NCBI RefSeq assembly: GCF_022539505.1
Contig: NC_061510.1
Location: 35,117,047-35,181,046, forward strand
Length of the DNA: 64,000 nucleotides
Direction: 5' to 3'
Origin: Lolium rigidum
Lineage: Eukaryota > Streptophyta > Magnoliopsida > Poales > Poaceae
The first letter of the stretch is position 1, and the number at the start of each line of letters is the position of its first letter. The position numbers and the translations under genes are program-made. This document shows, one piece after another, positions 24,327 to 35,510 of the stretch. Below the pieces are notes generated by a model, which did no database searches, was not told the DNA's origin, and saw nothing but the letters and a program-made list of their open reading frames with translations.

Positions 24327-25708
24327 GACCCGCCAAATGGTGGAGGGTAGGAAGGCGCGTCCGGCTCTATTTCCGAGCGGGGAGGCAAAGCGTCGGGCCG
24401 GTGTGGTGGTACTGCATAGGAGGCGTCGAGGTGGCGGGGAAGATGCCAACCGGGCAGGTGGGATGCAGTCGGACAGCGATCCCTGAATGCTGGCATGGGT
24501 CCGGACTGGGCCCAATCTAGGCCCAAAGGGCCATGGTTGTCCTGCTGTCTGGATCACACGAGAGATCGTTTGGAGCTCGCTCGAGCCTCGTCGGTGCATG
24601 ATCATCAGCCGTATGGTGTCTGGCCTACATCGATCACTTGATACCTGTCTCCATGCTCCAGAACTTGCCTGCTTCTTCGTCTTCTCTGCAGCCGCCTGGT
24701 GGCATGGGAGCTACTGGCGGTCTGAATAAAGGCGGCGGTCCTATGATTCCTCCCAAGCCATGATGATGAACTGGTTGTTGCATGTATTCTTTGGTCTGGT
24801 TGGGGTGCCGAGTTCCGGATGATTTCGCTGGCAAAATCCAATGGACGGCATGCGAGAGATTGCTGGTTCGGAGGGTATTCAGTCGCGCGCAACCATGTTT
24901 TTTCTAACCGTTTGGTTTTAGAAGGAGTGATGCGAAGTTTTGTGGTCCGCTACCATCGTGGGACATGTTCTTAGTTGCGTGGTGAAGTCAGTCGCAGAGA
25001 ATGACATCAAAGCCGTGATGTGAGAACTGATAATGGTTGCTTGAGTCCTGGTGGTGTTGAGGTTTTGGCTTGGTGATTCGTGACTTGTAGCAGCGACATC
25101 GGCAAGTATGGGTGATAGCACAGGAGAAATTTAAAGTCTAAACTTGTAGGATGAAAACTCAAGATCTGGTCTTAATTGGTTGTGCTGGCAATTGCCTTGT
25201 TTAAGGTGTTGTTTTGCGAGCAGTGGCGGAGTGGCGCTGTAGCACCGTCCCAGCAGCTACACTAATCGGGTATGTCTTCAGTTTCAAGGCTACAAACATA
25301 AAATTCCTAGTTAATTAGCAACACTAGGCCAGTATTAGCAGCACCACACTAGGCCAGTATTAGCAGCACGCCTAGGCTATTTCTGGCTCCGCCCCTGTTT
25401 GCGAGTGTGGATTTTCTCCTCGGTGAACACCTATAATCTATGATCATGGCAATGATGGTGTTTGTAAACTGTTCCTTTCTTGAAGGCATCACTTTTGAAG
25501 AAGATGGATTTTTGGTGTTGTTTTGGTGGTGTTTTGGTCTAACGTTACAAGGTACAAATCAATGTAGTGCGACTTTTCTTTTCTGTAATTTTTTTTTATA
25601 TTTTTGGTTGTGTGTATCCATATTGTCATTAGGGCATTGCGTTGCTACAGAGGCTAGGCTGGATGTAATTGGTATCTCCACGATATTAATATATTCTCTT
25701 CATCAAAA
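24327..25708 (+). mobile_element. LINE-like retroposon, 5'-truncated, with 15-bp target-site duplication
   Basis: aactacttagttttt is present at 24312-24326 and 25709-25723, bracketing a 1382-bp insert. The insert ends with ggatgtaattggtatctcca, then cgatattaatatattctctt and a catcaaaa tail, a 3' end I associate with grass non-LTR retroposons. The body has no intact ORF or recognisable RT, so it is either the 3' UTR part of a LINE or a dependent retroposon. It is interrupted by a hAT MITE. Confidence 0.75.
25221..25397. mobile_element. Non-autonomous hAT element nested in the retroposon
   Basis: 177 bp with terminal inverted repeats cagtggcggag... and ...ctggctccgcccctg. A perfect 8-bp target-site duplication tttgcgag lies at 25213-25220 and 25398-25405, diagnostic for hAT. 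Inside, a direct repeat of about 23 bp (cactaggccagtattagcag) occurs twice. Non-coding. Confidence 0.88.
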
Positions 25709-25817
25709 AACTACTTAGTTTTTTTTTCCAAAACGGTCTTCTACCAGTTTCCACTCACCCGCTCTCTTGGAGTCTCACCTTACTGTTGCAAACCACTGAC
25801 CTTTTTAAAATAAGTTT

Positions 25818-26004
25818 TTTTTATGTTGAACAGTAGGTTTCCCCACTGCATTTTTTTATATATAAGACAAAAAGAGTCCAACAAATCCAAAGTACACCAG
25901 AAGAAGTGCTAGAGAAAAGCACCTCAAAACAAAACAAAAAAGAGGAAAGGAGAAAAACTAATCTAGCTTACAACGAACAGATCCGTATCTCTCATCCTTA
26001 GAGA
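25818..26004 (-). mobile_element. Short retroposon (minus) with 15-bp target-site duplication and 3' hairpin
   Basis: ttttaaaataagttt lies at 25803-25817 and 26005-26019. Read on the minus strand, the 187-bp insert ends atgcagtggggaaacctact then gttcaacataaaaa: a small stem-loop (cagtgggg/cctactg) before an A tail. This resembles a 5'-truncated LINE or SINE 3' end recognised by a LINE reverse transcriptase. Confidence 0.7.
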
Positions 26005-26260
26005 TTTTAAAATAAGTTTCACGACTTCATAGACATGATGATGTATCTAGAAGTATTTTAACATGTAACTCTAGATACATTTGTATATATATAGATAGAA
26101 AAAATTGTGACACTTTACATACTCCTACGGTCCTACCTCTCTGTGCGCCCAACGTGGAGCACAGTTAAGTAAACGTCCAGCCTAGCGTTCTTTTCCAGCT
26201 GGTCTCACCAGCCTTCACTCCAAGGTGATCTCCTTTTACTACTGCGGCTAGCTGATAAAA

Positions 26261-28786
26261 GAGCTAATTACACCTATAGTCCTACAACTTGTCTATCATG
26301 TGAAGGTTTAGTCCTACATTTTGCAAAGTGTGAAGCCTTGGTCCTACAACTTGAAATCAATGTGAAGATTTGGTCCTCAATCAATCAAAAGCTGACATGT
26401 GGACAGTTTTTGCAGAAGCACCCCTAATATTCTTACCCGGCACATTAGACCCTTGATGTCTTCTTACATGTGGATCCCACCTGTCAGTGCGGACAGAACA
26501 AATAAAATAAAGTACGTGCGTACAGGGGTTCGACCTCACGACCTGAAGTTCAAGGCACCCCACTGTAGCCACTAGAGCATGATGAGCCTTGTGTTGCAAC
26601 TGAGGACGTTAACTTATTTTATCTGAAATAGCTTAATAGAAAAGTGAGACAAAACAAATAAAATTTTATTTGCTGGGACGAGGTTTCGAGCGCCTGCCTC
26701 ATAACCATACATTTTCTTTATATTCTACTTAAGGACGTTATAGCTTTATGCATTTGTTCATTTTTTTTTTTGCCTTTTCTCATCAATATGACACTTAGCA
26801 TATTTGATTTGTCCAATGAATATCAGTAAGAGGGTAATGTATGTATATTTTACTTAACATTGGGTCTAGGTGCTTACATATTTTGTACTAAATGTTGTTG
26901 CTATAGTAAAATATGTTTTTGCAAATATATGTATTTCTTATTTAAATGATGTACTTGGTTGGAATGAAAATATGGTTTAATCCCGTATTTTGGAACATGG
27001 GAGCATATGCTCCCTCTATTTTGAAATACATCTTACATATATTTTGAATTTTAAAAATTGAACTAATAAATTCGCACGTACATCTTCAGGTGCTACTCCC
27101 TCACAAAGTTATTTCATAAAAAATCAACTAATCATGTGACGTGTGTAAAAAAGATAATATTCAGTGATAAAAATAATGTTTTCCACAAGATAAAGTTTCG
27201 CATATGACCTATGGTGCCGTCTTAATGCGGGTCCCACCTGTTAGTTACGCGGAAACAGATAAAATATATTATGTGAGGCGAACGGTTCGATCTTGCGACC
27301 TGCCGCTACACTGGGGGTTGCAAATAAACCAAACATTGCATGTGTTCCATATAGAGAACGCTACTTTCTTATAAAAGTTTTATTAGCCAAGTAGCTTCCA
27401 CTAGACCAAGCCCAAACACGAAACAAATAAAATTTAGAGTGCGGAGGAGGTTCAAACTCGTGACCTGCTGCTAGGTTTAATTCTCGATTGCCTCTGGTCT
27501 AATTCTTACACAAAAAATACAGACCGCTTGACTGGAGAAGACATGTTTTCGTACAAAGTTATAAGTAGGATAAAACTGTAGAAGAATACAACCTTTAGAA
27601 AACTATTTTTTACCACATGTATATTAAAACATAATTTACTCTGTACTAATATTTAAAAACAAAACACTCTATCATATAACATAGTATATATGTCGAATTG
27701 TATTTGTAATCTAATGTATATTTCTCAAATGAAATAGAATACCAATGTTTTCACAGTTTACATGTCCATGTTTAGATGTGTATATAGAATATTTTGTAAA
27801 ACTTTTTCGCCACTTCCAAATACTTTTTTTTAGGAAGAAGGGAGCATATGCATCTGTGAGCAAAAATAAATTTCCGCAAATGTTCATGCATTTGTATTTC
27901 ACTCTCTATCCAAGTATCATTTACTAAAATAAATTTCCGCAAATGTTCATCCAAGGTTGTATTCTTCTACTGTTTTATACTACTTACTACTTTGTATAAA
28001 AACATGTCTTCTCCATTCAAGCGGCATGTATTTTTTGTGTAGGAATTAGACCCGAGGAAATCGAAACATGAAAGTATATGCTTTCTTTATTTTAAAATGC
28101 ATCTTACACATATTTTATTTTATCAAAAAATTGAAACAAAAAATCCGCACGAACATCTTCAATACGCCATCACAAAGTCGTTTTAGAAAAAAATCGACTT
28201 GTCACGTGGGGTGTGAAGAAAGACAAAATCCAGTGCTGAGAATAAGGTTGTTTGCAAGATTTTTTTTTTTACATATACCACAAAAAATATTGATTTTCAT
28301 GAAACTTGGCAAACAAACATATATTATGGAGATGTATATGTAAAACACCGATGGTGCTAACGGAAAAAAAAAATAAGTAGTTTCATTTCTCGTGAAAAGA
28401 GTGAAAAATCATCTATTCTCTGTATAATAAGAAGGCGACGTATATTTGTTCAATAAGTTGTTAATGGTGTAGTGGCACCCGTGAGGTAACGCGTACCCTG
28501 TGGTCAACAGTTCGAATGCTCAACTCCGCGTTAAATTTTATTTTCGCCATACGCACTGCCAGGTGGGACCCGCATGCCAGGGGGCACTAAAGGTCCTATG
28601 TGCCACTTAAGAATATTAGGGGTCTCTTTGCAAAATCGGTAACGCCACATGTCAGCTTCTTGTTACCTGAGGACCATTTTTGAACCTGAATTGCAAGTTG
28701 TTGGACTAGGTTATCACCTTTTGCAAGTAGTAGGACCAAACTATCACATGCTATACAAGTTCCTGGACCTGTAGTGTAACTAGATG
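26261..28786. mobile_element. Mosaic fold-back element, about 2.5 kb, possibly Mutator-like
   Basis: The left end (gctaattacacctatagtcc near 26263) and the right end (gtccaggaacttgt... read on minus from 28785) are inverted copies; similarity continues for some 300 bp through aatattcttac, gcacattag-like and tcccacctg sequence. Inner inverted arms lie at about 27478-27595 and 27954-28062 (acatgtcttctcc, tattttttgtgta). A direct repeat lies at about 27000-27190 and 28063-28250. aaataaatttccgcaaatgt is repeated near 27864 and 27928. No transposase ORF. No clear TSD was defined, so the borders and superfamily are tentative. Confidence 0.6.
28458..28530 (+). other. tRNA-like module inside the fold-back element
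   Basis: A good A-box TGGTGTAGTGG at 28465-28475 is followed 45 bp later by a B-box-like gttcgaatg at 28510-28518, the spacing of a tRNA gene. A similar but poorer pair lies on the minus strand between about 26573 and 26525 (B-box ggtcgaacccc). No full cloverleaf was confirmed, so this is a tRNA-derived relic rather than a tRNA gene. Confidence 0.45.
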
Positions 28787-29543
28787 ATTCCCCGCGCATT
28801 CTTTGCGGGATAGCGTTGTTAAATAAATAGTCGCTATCAAAATAACTATGTAGCTAAACTAAAATGCCTTAGATTTTGCACACACCTGCTATTAAATTTA
28901 GACTTTAAAGAAAAAAAACAGGCAGTGAATATAAGATGAGTGTGTCCAGTGCACTAAGAAAATGGGATAGAAGTTTCAGGATAAATGAGGATAATCTAAG
29001 AAAATGGGATCCGCAAGATATTTTTATGTCCAGTGCACTAAGCCTTTGGACTGAATCTTGAACTGAGATGTGAGTTTTGCATCTATCGATGCTTACAGCT
29101 CACTACTACTGAAAAGGCATTGCAGAAGGGAAGTAACCTGAATCACCAGCATATACACGAATAGAAATTCAGACTGGTAGCTGAACTTTGTTTTCCTATT
29201 ATCGCATCCCCCATTGAAAATCTCGACATGATCATTCGTCATTCTTAGATGAACACCAGATCATTCCTCTTCAGTTAATGGCACGGATATATTTTCTCGT
29301 CACCTGTTTAGGACATATCTCTATTTCCCAAGCATGACACATAAATAGCTTTCTTTTTCTCTCTTCAAGCAGAAGATGAAAACTCAGAAACTTATAGCAT
29401 CCTTGGCGACTTAACCAATCAAAGTAGAAAACTAAATGGGCATAGACATAGATACAAAATCCAGTTGCTCAAAAAGATGTAACTGACAAAATCTTAAAAT
29501 TCTGAGTTAACCTGATTCATCGAAAGGAATATGAAGAATCCTA
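28787..29543. other. Low-copy-looking intergenic DNA left of the CACTA element
   Basis: AT-rich, no ORF or transposon motif seen. Before the CACTA insertion this was continuous with 50645 onward. The last three bases (cta, 29541-29543) are the CACTA target-site duplication. Confidence 0.35.
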
Positions 29544-29559
29544 CACCGGTGGAAAAAAG

Positions 29560-29765
29560 GGCTTCGGTCGCGGTTCGTAACTGCCATTGGTCGCGGTTGC
29601 GCAACCGCGACCAAGCAAGCGCGACTAAAGCCCACCCCCCTTTGGTCGCGGTTCTTTACGAACCGCGACTAAAGGCGCCTCCACGTGGCCGCCGGCAGTC
29701 CTTCGGGGCGGAGGACCTTTAGTCGCGGTTCTCCTCGCCAACCGCGACTAAAGACCGCCACGGGT
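29560..29765. repeat. Left subterminal palindromic repeats of the CACTA element
   Basis: Several ggtcgcggtt or agtcgcggtt units are paired with inverted aaccgcgacta units: near 29565, 29590-29625, 29642-29675 and 29718-29755. In En/Spm such subterminal repeats bind the element's regulatory transposase subunit. Confidence 0.85.
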
Positions 29766-30013
29766 TTAGGGTTTTAGCCCCCCTAAACCTGGTTTCTTTT
29801 TAGTTTGTATTGTTTTATTTTCTTTTACTGTTTTATTTTAATTTTGAAGGAGTTTCACATATTCTACTATATACTACATATACATGCATATGAACGTACA
29901 ATTTCAAACAAATTTAAAATTAGAACCAAAAAGAATTCAAGAGGAATTGACAATATATATTCAATATCGATGACCGCCATATACAATTTTGAACTAGTTT
30001 TCATACATATGAT

Positions 30014-33000
30014 TTACTGCATATGAAGTTCTACGTCCTCTACATAGTGTTCTCCTCTAGGATCGATGACTTGCTTCGCGATCCATCCGGCTAGTTCCTC
30101 TTGAAGTGGTCGGAAGCGAGCTTCTAGACTAAGCGTCTTCGAAGGTTATTCCTGCTAATGTTGTTCGGACACGAAATCCGCTCGAGAGGTGTATCTCCGG
30201 ATCATCTCACAAACATAGTATCCACATAGATTGGTCCCCTTTGGCTGAATATCTTGGGTCGCGGACACTACCCTTTTCCACTTGTAGCTCTTTTTTGAAT
30301 TCACCGACCTTTGTGTTTACGAACCGTGTCCAAACCCTACGAGGCAAAGAAAATTAAATGAACAAGAGAGTTATTAGTTACTTGATATTAGGAAATGAAC
30401 AAAATAGGCCGATCGATATAGAGCGCAAGTGAATGAAAATATATATATAATTACTTCGCATCATTTTTCTCAAGTCGGCCCAAAGCTTTGCATTCATATT
30501 CGGAGAGTCGTGGATGAGAACTGTGGAGTCGTGAAATTGAATTACTAGCGAGAATCCGGTGGAACCTGCGGACACGATACATGCACGATCATGCATAATT
30601 AACTCATCGATTAGCCACATACCTTGCATGGAGTAAACAAAAGAGAATGTGCTCAAGACAGAAACACTCACCCAAAATGGTAAGGAAATAGAATATCACT
30701 TTTGAGTTCCTGCCTTGAAAAAAACATCCACAGGTCGGCCTCCATGTCGGCGGGAAAATGTTGTAACACATATGAATTAACGATTTGTGGGTCAATGAAC
30801 CCAACATCATGGATGTTCCTTATTATGCATTCCCGCTTCTTCATTCTGCATACACAACAAGATAGTTAGGACAATATATATATATATAGTGCAGGCAATG
30901 AACGAGATGGGGTAGAAATAAATCACTTACGAACGTAGCAAGCGATGATAGATTTGTCGAGCTCGCGCAGATTGAAAAGCTGGAACAATTCACTCCGATG
31001 AATTTGTACATAGTAATGTTTGAAGTGATGCTCAGCTCTAACTTCCGCATAAATATAGTCTTTGGCGTTTTTTAATTTTATGTAAGCCTTGTACCAATTT
31101 AGCGAGACTTGTCATTTGTGGAGGTAGATCCTTTTCCTGCGCAGGCTCGACGAGAGGCCCATTCGACACATATGTAATTACTACGTCCTTCATTCTTGGC
31201 GCCTCATCAAGGCCTAACACTGCACGAAGAGTGATACCTAAGTTGGCCGCTTGTTCTGTGGCACTCGCTACGGTCAATCCATGTCTTGCCGCAGCTGCTA
31301 TGATTTGGGGGTCATCCGGATCGGCGGCTTTCACTATGAGAGGGGCGATGGATTGTTTACTCTCGTTCCCCGAGCTGGGCAACTTGTTTCCCCTCTTTTT
31401 TACTTTGTAATTTTTCTCGGCCTCCTCCAAGGCTTTCTTCTCCTGCTTCTCCGCCAACTCTTGCTTCTCCTTGAAGATGAATGCTTGCCTACGAAGTTCA
31501 TGTGAATAGTAGTCGAGGCAGATTCTTCGCGGCTTGGGACGGTTCGGTCAAAAATGACTTAGCCCACTTCTTTTGCTTGTCGGAATATACTGGCTTGGGC
31601 TCGGGCTCTCTTTTCTTCTTGCAGTCCGCCTGCCATTTCTCATGCTTGAGCAGCCCACGGCCTTTGCATTTTCCTCGACACTAAGTTCCCAAGGTCTCGG
31701 GGTGAGAGGCTTCGGTGATGGCTCCGGTATCTTTGTGGTCCTAGGTACATAAGGATCCGGGTTAATAACCCAGGACCCTGCACGCTTCTTTGCCGGGGCG
31801 GCCTTCTTCGCCGGAGGTGGACCGGGGGCGGCGTGCGCTACCCGCCGGAGGTGAATTGGGGGCGGCGTCGGCCGACGTGAAGGGGGTGTAGGTGAACCAC
31901 CACCACCGCCGCCGCCGCCACCACCACCGGAGGGGGTGGACTTGTTCGCCTTGGCGCCTCGTACGGAAACTTGATAAACTTCTTTTTCCGAGAGAATAAG
32001 CGGCGCTTGACACCTCCAAGTCTTGTCTCCCCTTCGGGTGTAGCAATGTCAATCTCCGGGTCCTCAAACCCCGGGACTATTTCCTCCACCGTGACACGAG
32101 CATAGCCATCCGCAATGGGTTTGTTGTGGTGGAGTGCTCCGAGCTCACATGACAAAGCAACGCCGATGGCTACCTTCGTGGACATGTTCCCGGTAGGATA
32201 ATGCGGATGACATTCTTTCATCTCCTTTACATCGTCCACGGGGTAGCGAGGAGGCTCCGGTGCGGTAATTTGGATCTCCGGTGCATCGGTAGCCGGCCGG
32301 ACCTCCGTGGAAGCCACGCTCGCTTCTCCGCTGCTGGCTTCCGAGATCCGCTCGGATGATCTTCATGCGTCCCAGCTGCCGATCTCTCTGTACTAGTATA
32401 GACAGGGTTTTCTTCATCTCATCGACTTCCGATGCCAACCGCGCCACAACATCGGCATCCCGATCCGACTTTCTCTTACGGCTTACGTAACCGTACGGGT
32501 CATCGTCACGGGAGAACCCTTCTTTCCACGTAATGTTCCCGGGCATGCCTCGTACACGTCCTCCGTGTTCGGGATTCCCGAGGGCTCTTGTCAGCGCGTC
32601 GTTCTCTCTGTTGAACTTGATCTTCCCCTCTTGAGCATCCCTCATTGCGTCAATAAGGGCTTGGGTGGGTTTAAACATTTTGTTCCCGTAAACACACGCC
32701 CCTGTCTCCGGGTCTAGCGTTCCCCCATGCCCGTACCACCGGCTTTTGGCCCTTCGGTCCCATCCCTCCGTACTCGGACGGATTCCTCGCCTCCTCGGCT
32801 CGTTCTCCATCTTCTCCCACTTAGGCTCCCAAAAGCGATACCCTCCTGGCCCCATAACATGATTGTACTCCTTCTTAGCCGCATTTTCCTTATTTTTTTC
32901 GATATTTCAATGAAATGCTCGATTTCTTCGCTTCACAAATTCGGCCAATCATGTTCAAGTCTCTCATCTTGTCCTTTGAATTCCGGAGTCTTGTTCTAGT

Positions 33001-33750
33001 TGACATAGTCACGGGCTAGATTCCGCTTGAATTTCCGGAATGTATCGGCCATCTTACCAAGAGCGAAGTGTTTGAGTAGCCTCCTCCTCTCCTTGTTTTC
33101 CTGAATCTTGTTACCCGCCTCATCGAATTTGTGGTATTCGGAGGTAGGATGAAATGCTCCATAAGCTTTTGAAAGCAATCCTTTTTAGTTCTCTTGTCAA
33201 CAAAAGTGAAACCAAGACGTGCCTTCTTTGGCTCATTCCACTCCTGGAGGGTGATCGAGATGTTGTCTCTAACAACGGCTCCGCATTGGCTGATAAACTT
33301 GGTGGCGTACTTCGGGGGCTCCGGCGGCCTGCCGGTTGCACTCGTCGACAACCTCGATGGTATATGTTTCTCCTGGTTTCAGCGTCTTGGTTGCGCCACG
33401 CTTTGACGACGACGTACTCGATTTTTTCGACGATCCGGCCGAGGGCTAAAATAAGAAAGAGAGGCGCGCGTGTTAGTACACACATATTTATTCAAATCGG
33501 TAAGTTTGTATCACCAGAGGAAAAATGTATATATATATACCTCGGCGCCGGAGCTAGTTGCTACTTGCAATTGAAGATCGTCGTTGATCGACGTTTCTTC
33601 CCCATCATCTTGCTGACGGCCTTCATCTTGACCGTCAAGATTCAGATAAGAAGAAATATCCTCTTCATCTTGTTCGCTCGGCACATAAGGAATATCGCCT
33701 TTTATGATGCCAAATAGCTGTTCTTCAATTTCTTGATCATAGTTCTCCAT
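30014..33750 (-). pseudogene. CACTA second gene: plant transposon protein with Ulp1/C48-like protease C-terminus, frameshifted
   Basis: The gene starts at the ATG at 33750 with an acidic exon (MENYDQEIEEQLFGIIKGDI...) to about 33541. Then, in shifting frames, it gives TATKF..QCGAVVRDNISIT, WNEPKKARLGFTFVDKRTK, ERRRLLKHFALGKMADTFRK and GPGGYRFWEPKWEKMENE, the pattern of En/Spm second-ORF (Ptta/transposase_24-like) proteins. Then come a poly-Pro/His low-complexity stretch (31890-31940) and AAARHGLTVASATEQAANLG. The C-terminal part (31060-30014) contains AEHHFKHYYVQIHRSELFQL, HDSPNMNAKLWADLRKMM and the Cys-site motif TNLCGYYVCEMIRRYTS near 30190-30235, as in C48 SUMO-type proteases. Many +1/-1 shifts break the frame. 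A gypsy element is inserted 8 bp upstream of the ATG, cutting the gene off from its promoter. Confidence 0.8.
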
Positions 33751-33757
33751 AATCGGG

Positions 33758-34143
33758 TGACAAAGGATTAACTTGTCAATGCCTACAGATTGTAGACTAG
33801 GGTTTTGCTAGAAGTAGAGGGCAAGTAGATCTCGAAGGTTTAGGCGAAAAGTACTCGGCGATTATGAAAACTAGGGTTATGTTGACGATGAGATTCGATC
33901 CCTTTCTTTGTCCCTCGACTCCCCCTTATATAGGAGGTGGAGCCGAGGGTTTCGTATTGTACAAGTTACAGAGTCCGGGATGGTTTCTAACTCATCCCGC
34001 CTGATTACAAATAACACTTCCTATTACAACTCTATGTTTCCTTAATATATCTTGGGCTCCCGAATCTTCTTATTCTTCGGATGATGGGCCTTCGATAAAT
34101 CCGGGTACCATCTATGGCAGGCCCATTTGGGATGCCTATGTCA
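33758..34143 (-). repeat. 3' LTR (left) of the Tat-like gypsy element
   Basis: 386 bp, TG...CA ends. It differs from the right LTR by about five substitutions and two 1-bp indels, mostly at CAG/CGA-type sites (e.g. ttcgataaatcc here, ttcagtaaatccc there). Includes a TATA-like cttatatagg. Confidence 0.92.
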
Positions 34144-34155
34144 GTAGCCCCCGAG
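34144..34155 (-). promoter_or_regulatory. Polypurine tract of the Tat-like element
   Basis: ctcgggggctac on the minus strand directly before the 3' LTR; primes plus-strand synthesis in reverse transcription. Confidence 0.7.
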
Positions 34156-35510
34156 ATTTTGCTTGAATCGCAGAGTCAAGGGAAATCTCATCTGTTTATA
34201 TATTTTTTTTGAGTACTCTTATTTATGCTTCTTCACATAAAATTCTATATTGTACAGGGATAATGGTAGTTGGGGCTAGTTCATCTGACGGATCAGGTAC
34301 TAGTTAACTGCTCTAGTGGCAATCCGCAAAAACCTACTTCAAGATCACGTCCCCGGACATGATCTCGGGATACTGGTGTAAACTTCGACAGGTGCCGCTT
34401 AAGGTCTTACCATTCCGTCGAGTCCCGGTCAAATTTATCGGGTACCTAACGCGTCCGTTAGGATTTTTCTTCGTATCCGTTGATACGGATAAAAGTAGCA
34501 GAGCGCAGTCTTTGGCGATGCCACGCCCAGCGAGAACGGATGCTGGGTCTTACCTTCGCAAATTTGCGGCATTCAGAAATTGATCGCAACTTTGGCGTTC
34601 TGAGAATATATTGTCGAGTGCTTTTCGCCTTTGGAATAGCACATTTTATTGAGTCATATTTATGACTTTATTTTGTCTTCCCGATGGGAGTATATGTAGA
34701 GTTATTTAGGTAACTCGAAATATACTCACTTCTGTTTCTCTATTTTTTAAAAATTTCATCGGGCACGCGAACAGCGTTCCCGATGGGAGTAGCCCCCGAG
34801 GCTACAGCCAAGAACTTGTGCTTGGGTGTAGGCTCCACAGATTAGTATCCTTTGCCACTATATTTTCAATCCTTCTCGATATTTTTCATATTTATCGGGT
34901 GCGCGACTAGCGCTCCCGATGGGAGTAGCCCCCGAGGCTATGAACAAATTCTTGGATTTGGTCATAGGCTCTCGCCATTTCTATATTGTCATACTCGAAA
35001 TTTTCTATTTTTTCAAAGTAGCCCCCGAGCATTTGGGCAAAAACTTGTATTTGATCAAAAGCTCCAAGAGTATTCGAATGTTTTACCCTGTCGCCATTTC
35101 TCTTTGTATTTTTCTTGTCGACATATTTTCCCTTGTCAAATTTTCTTCATATCTGTCAATAATTGGGATTTTTTCTACCTTGTGGGTCCACTGTTCCCAC
35201 CACGTTGACACGTCGTGTACGTGGGGGACACACGTCCTCCGCTTTTCCTGGCGCACGTACGGTAACGCCTGTTCCATTCCTTTCTAGTAAAAATACCTTT
35301 TTACCCTTGTATATATCAGATCCTTTTTTACCACACGATTTCTTCATCCAACGGTGCACTGCTTCGTCCGAACCCTATATAAGCCTTTCTTCAACCTCGG
35401 TCCAGTCCTTCGCTTGCGCCGCACATCTGTTCCCCTCTGCAAAACTTCCCTTGTGCCCAATTCTGTTTGGTCTTCCGCACACTCAAGCATTGCCTTGTCC
35501 ATTGCTGTTG
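34156..35510. other. Element-internal non-coding DNA and promoter for the antisense gene
   Basis: Contains recurrent gtagcccccgag motifs (near 34789, 34926, 35020), copies of the PPT-like sequence. A TATA-like tatataag at 35376-35383 lies about 130 bp before the ATG of the plus-strand gene. Confidence 0.5.
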
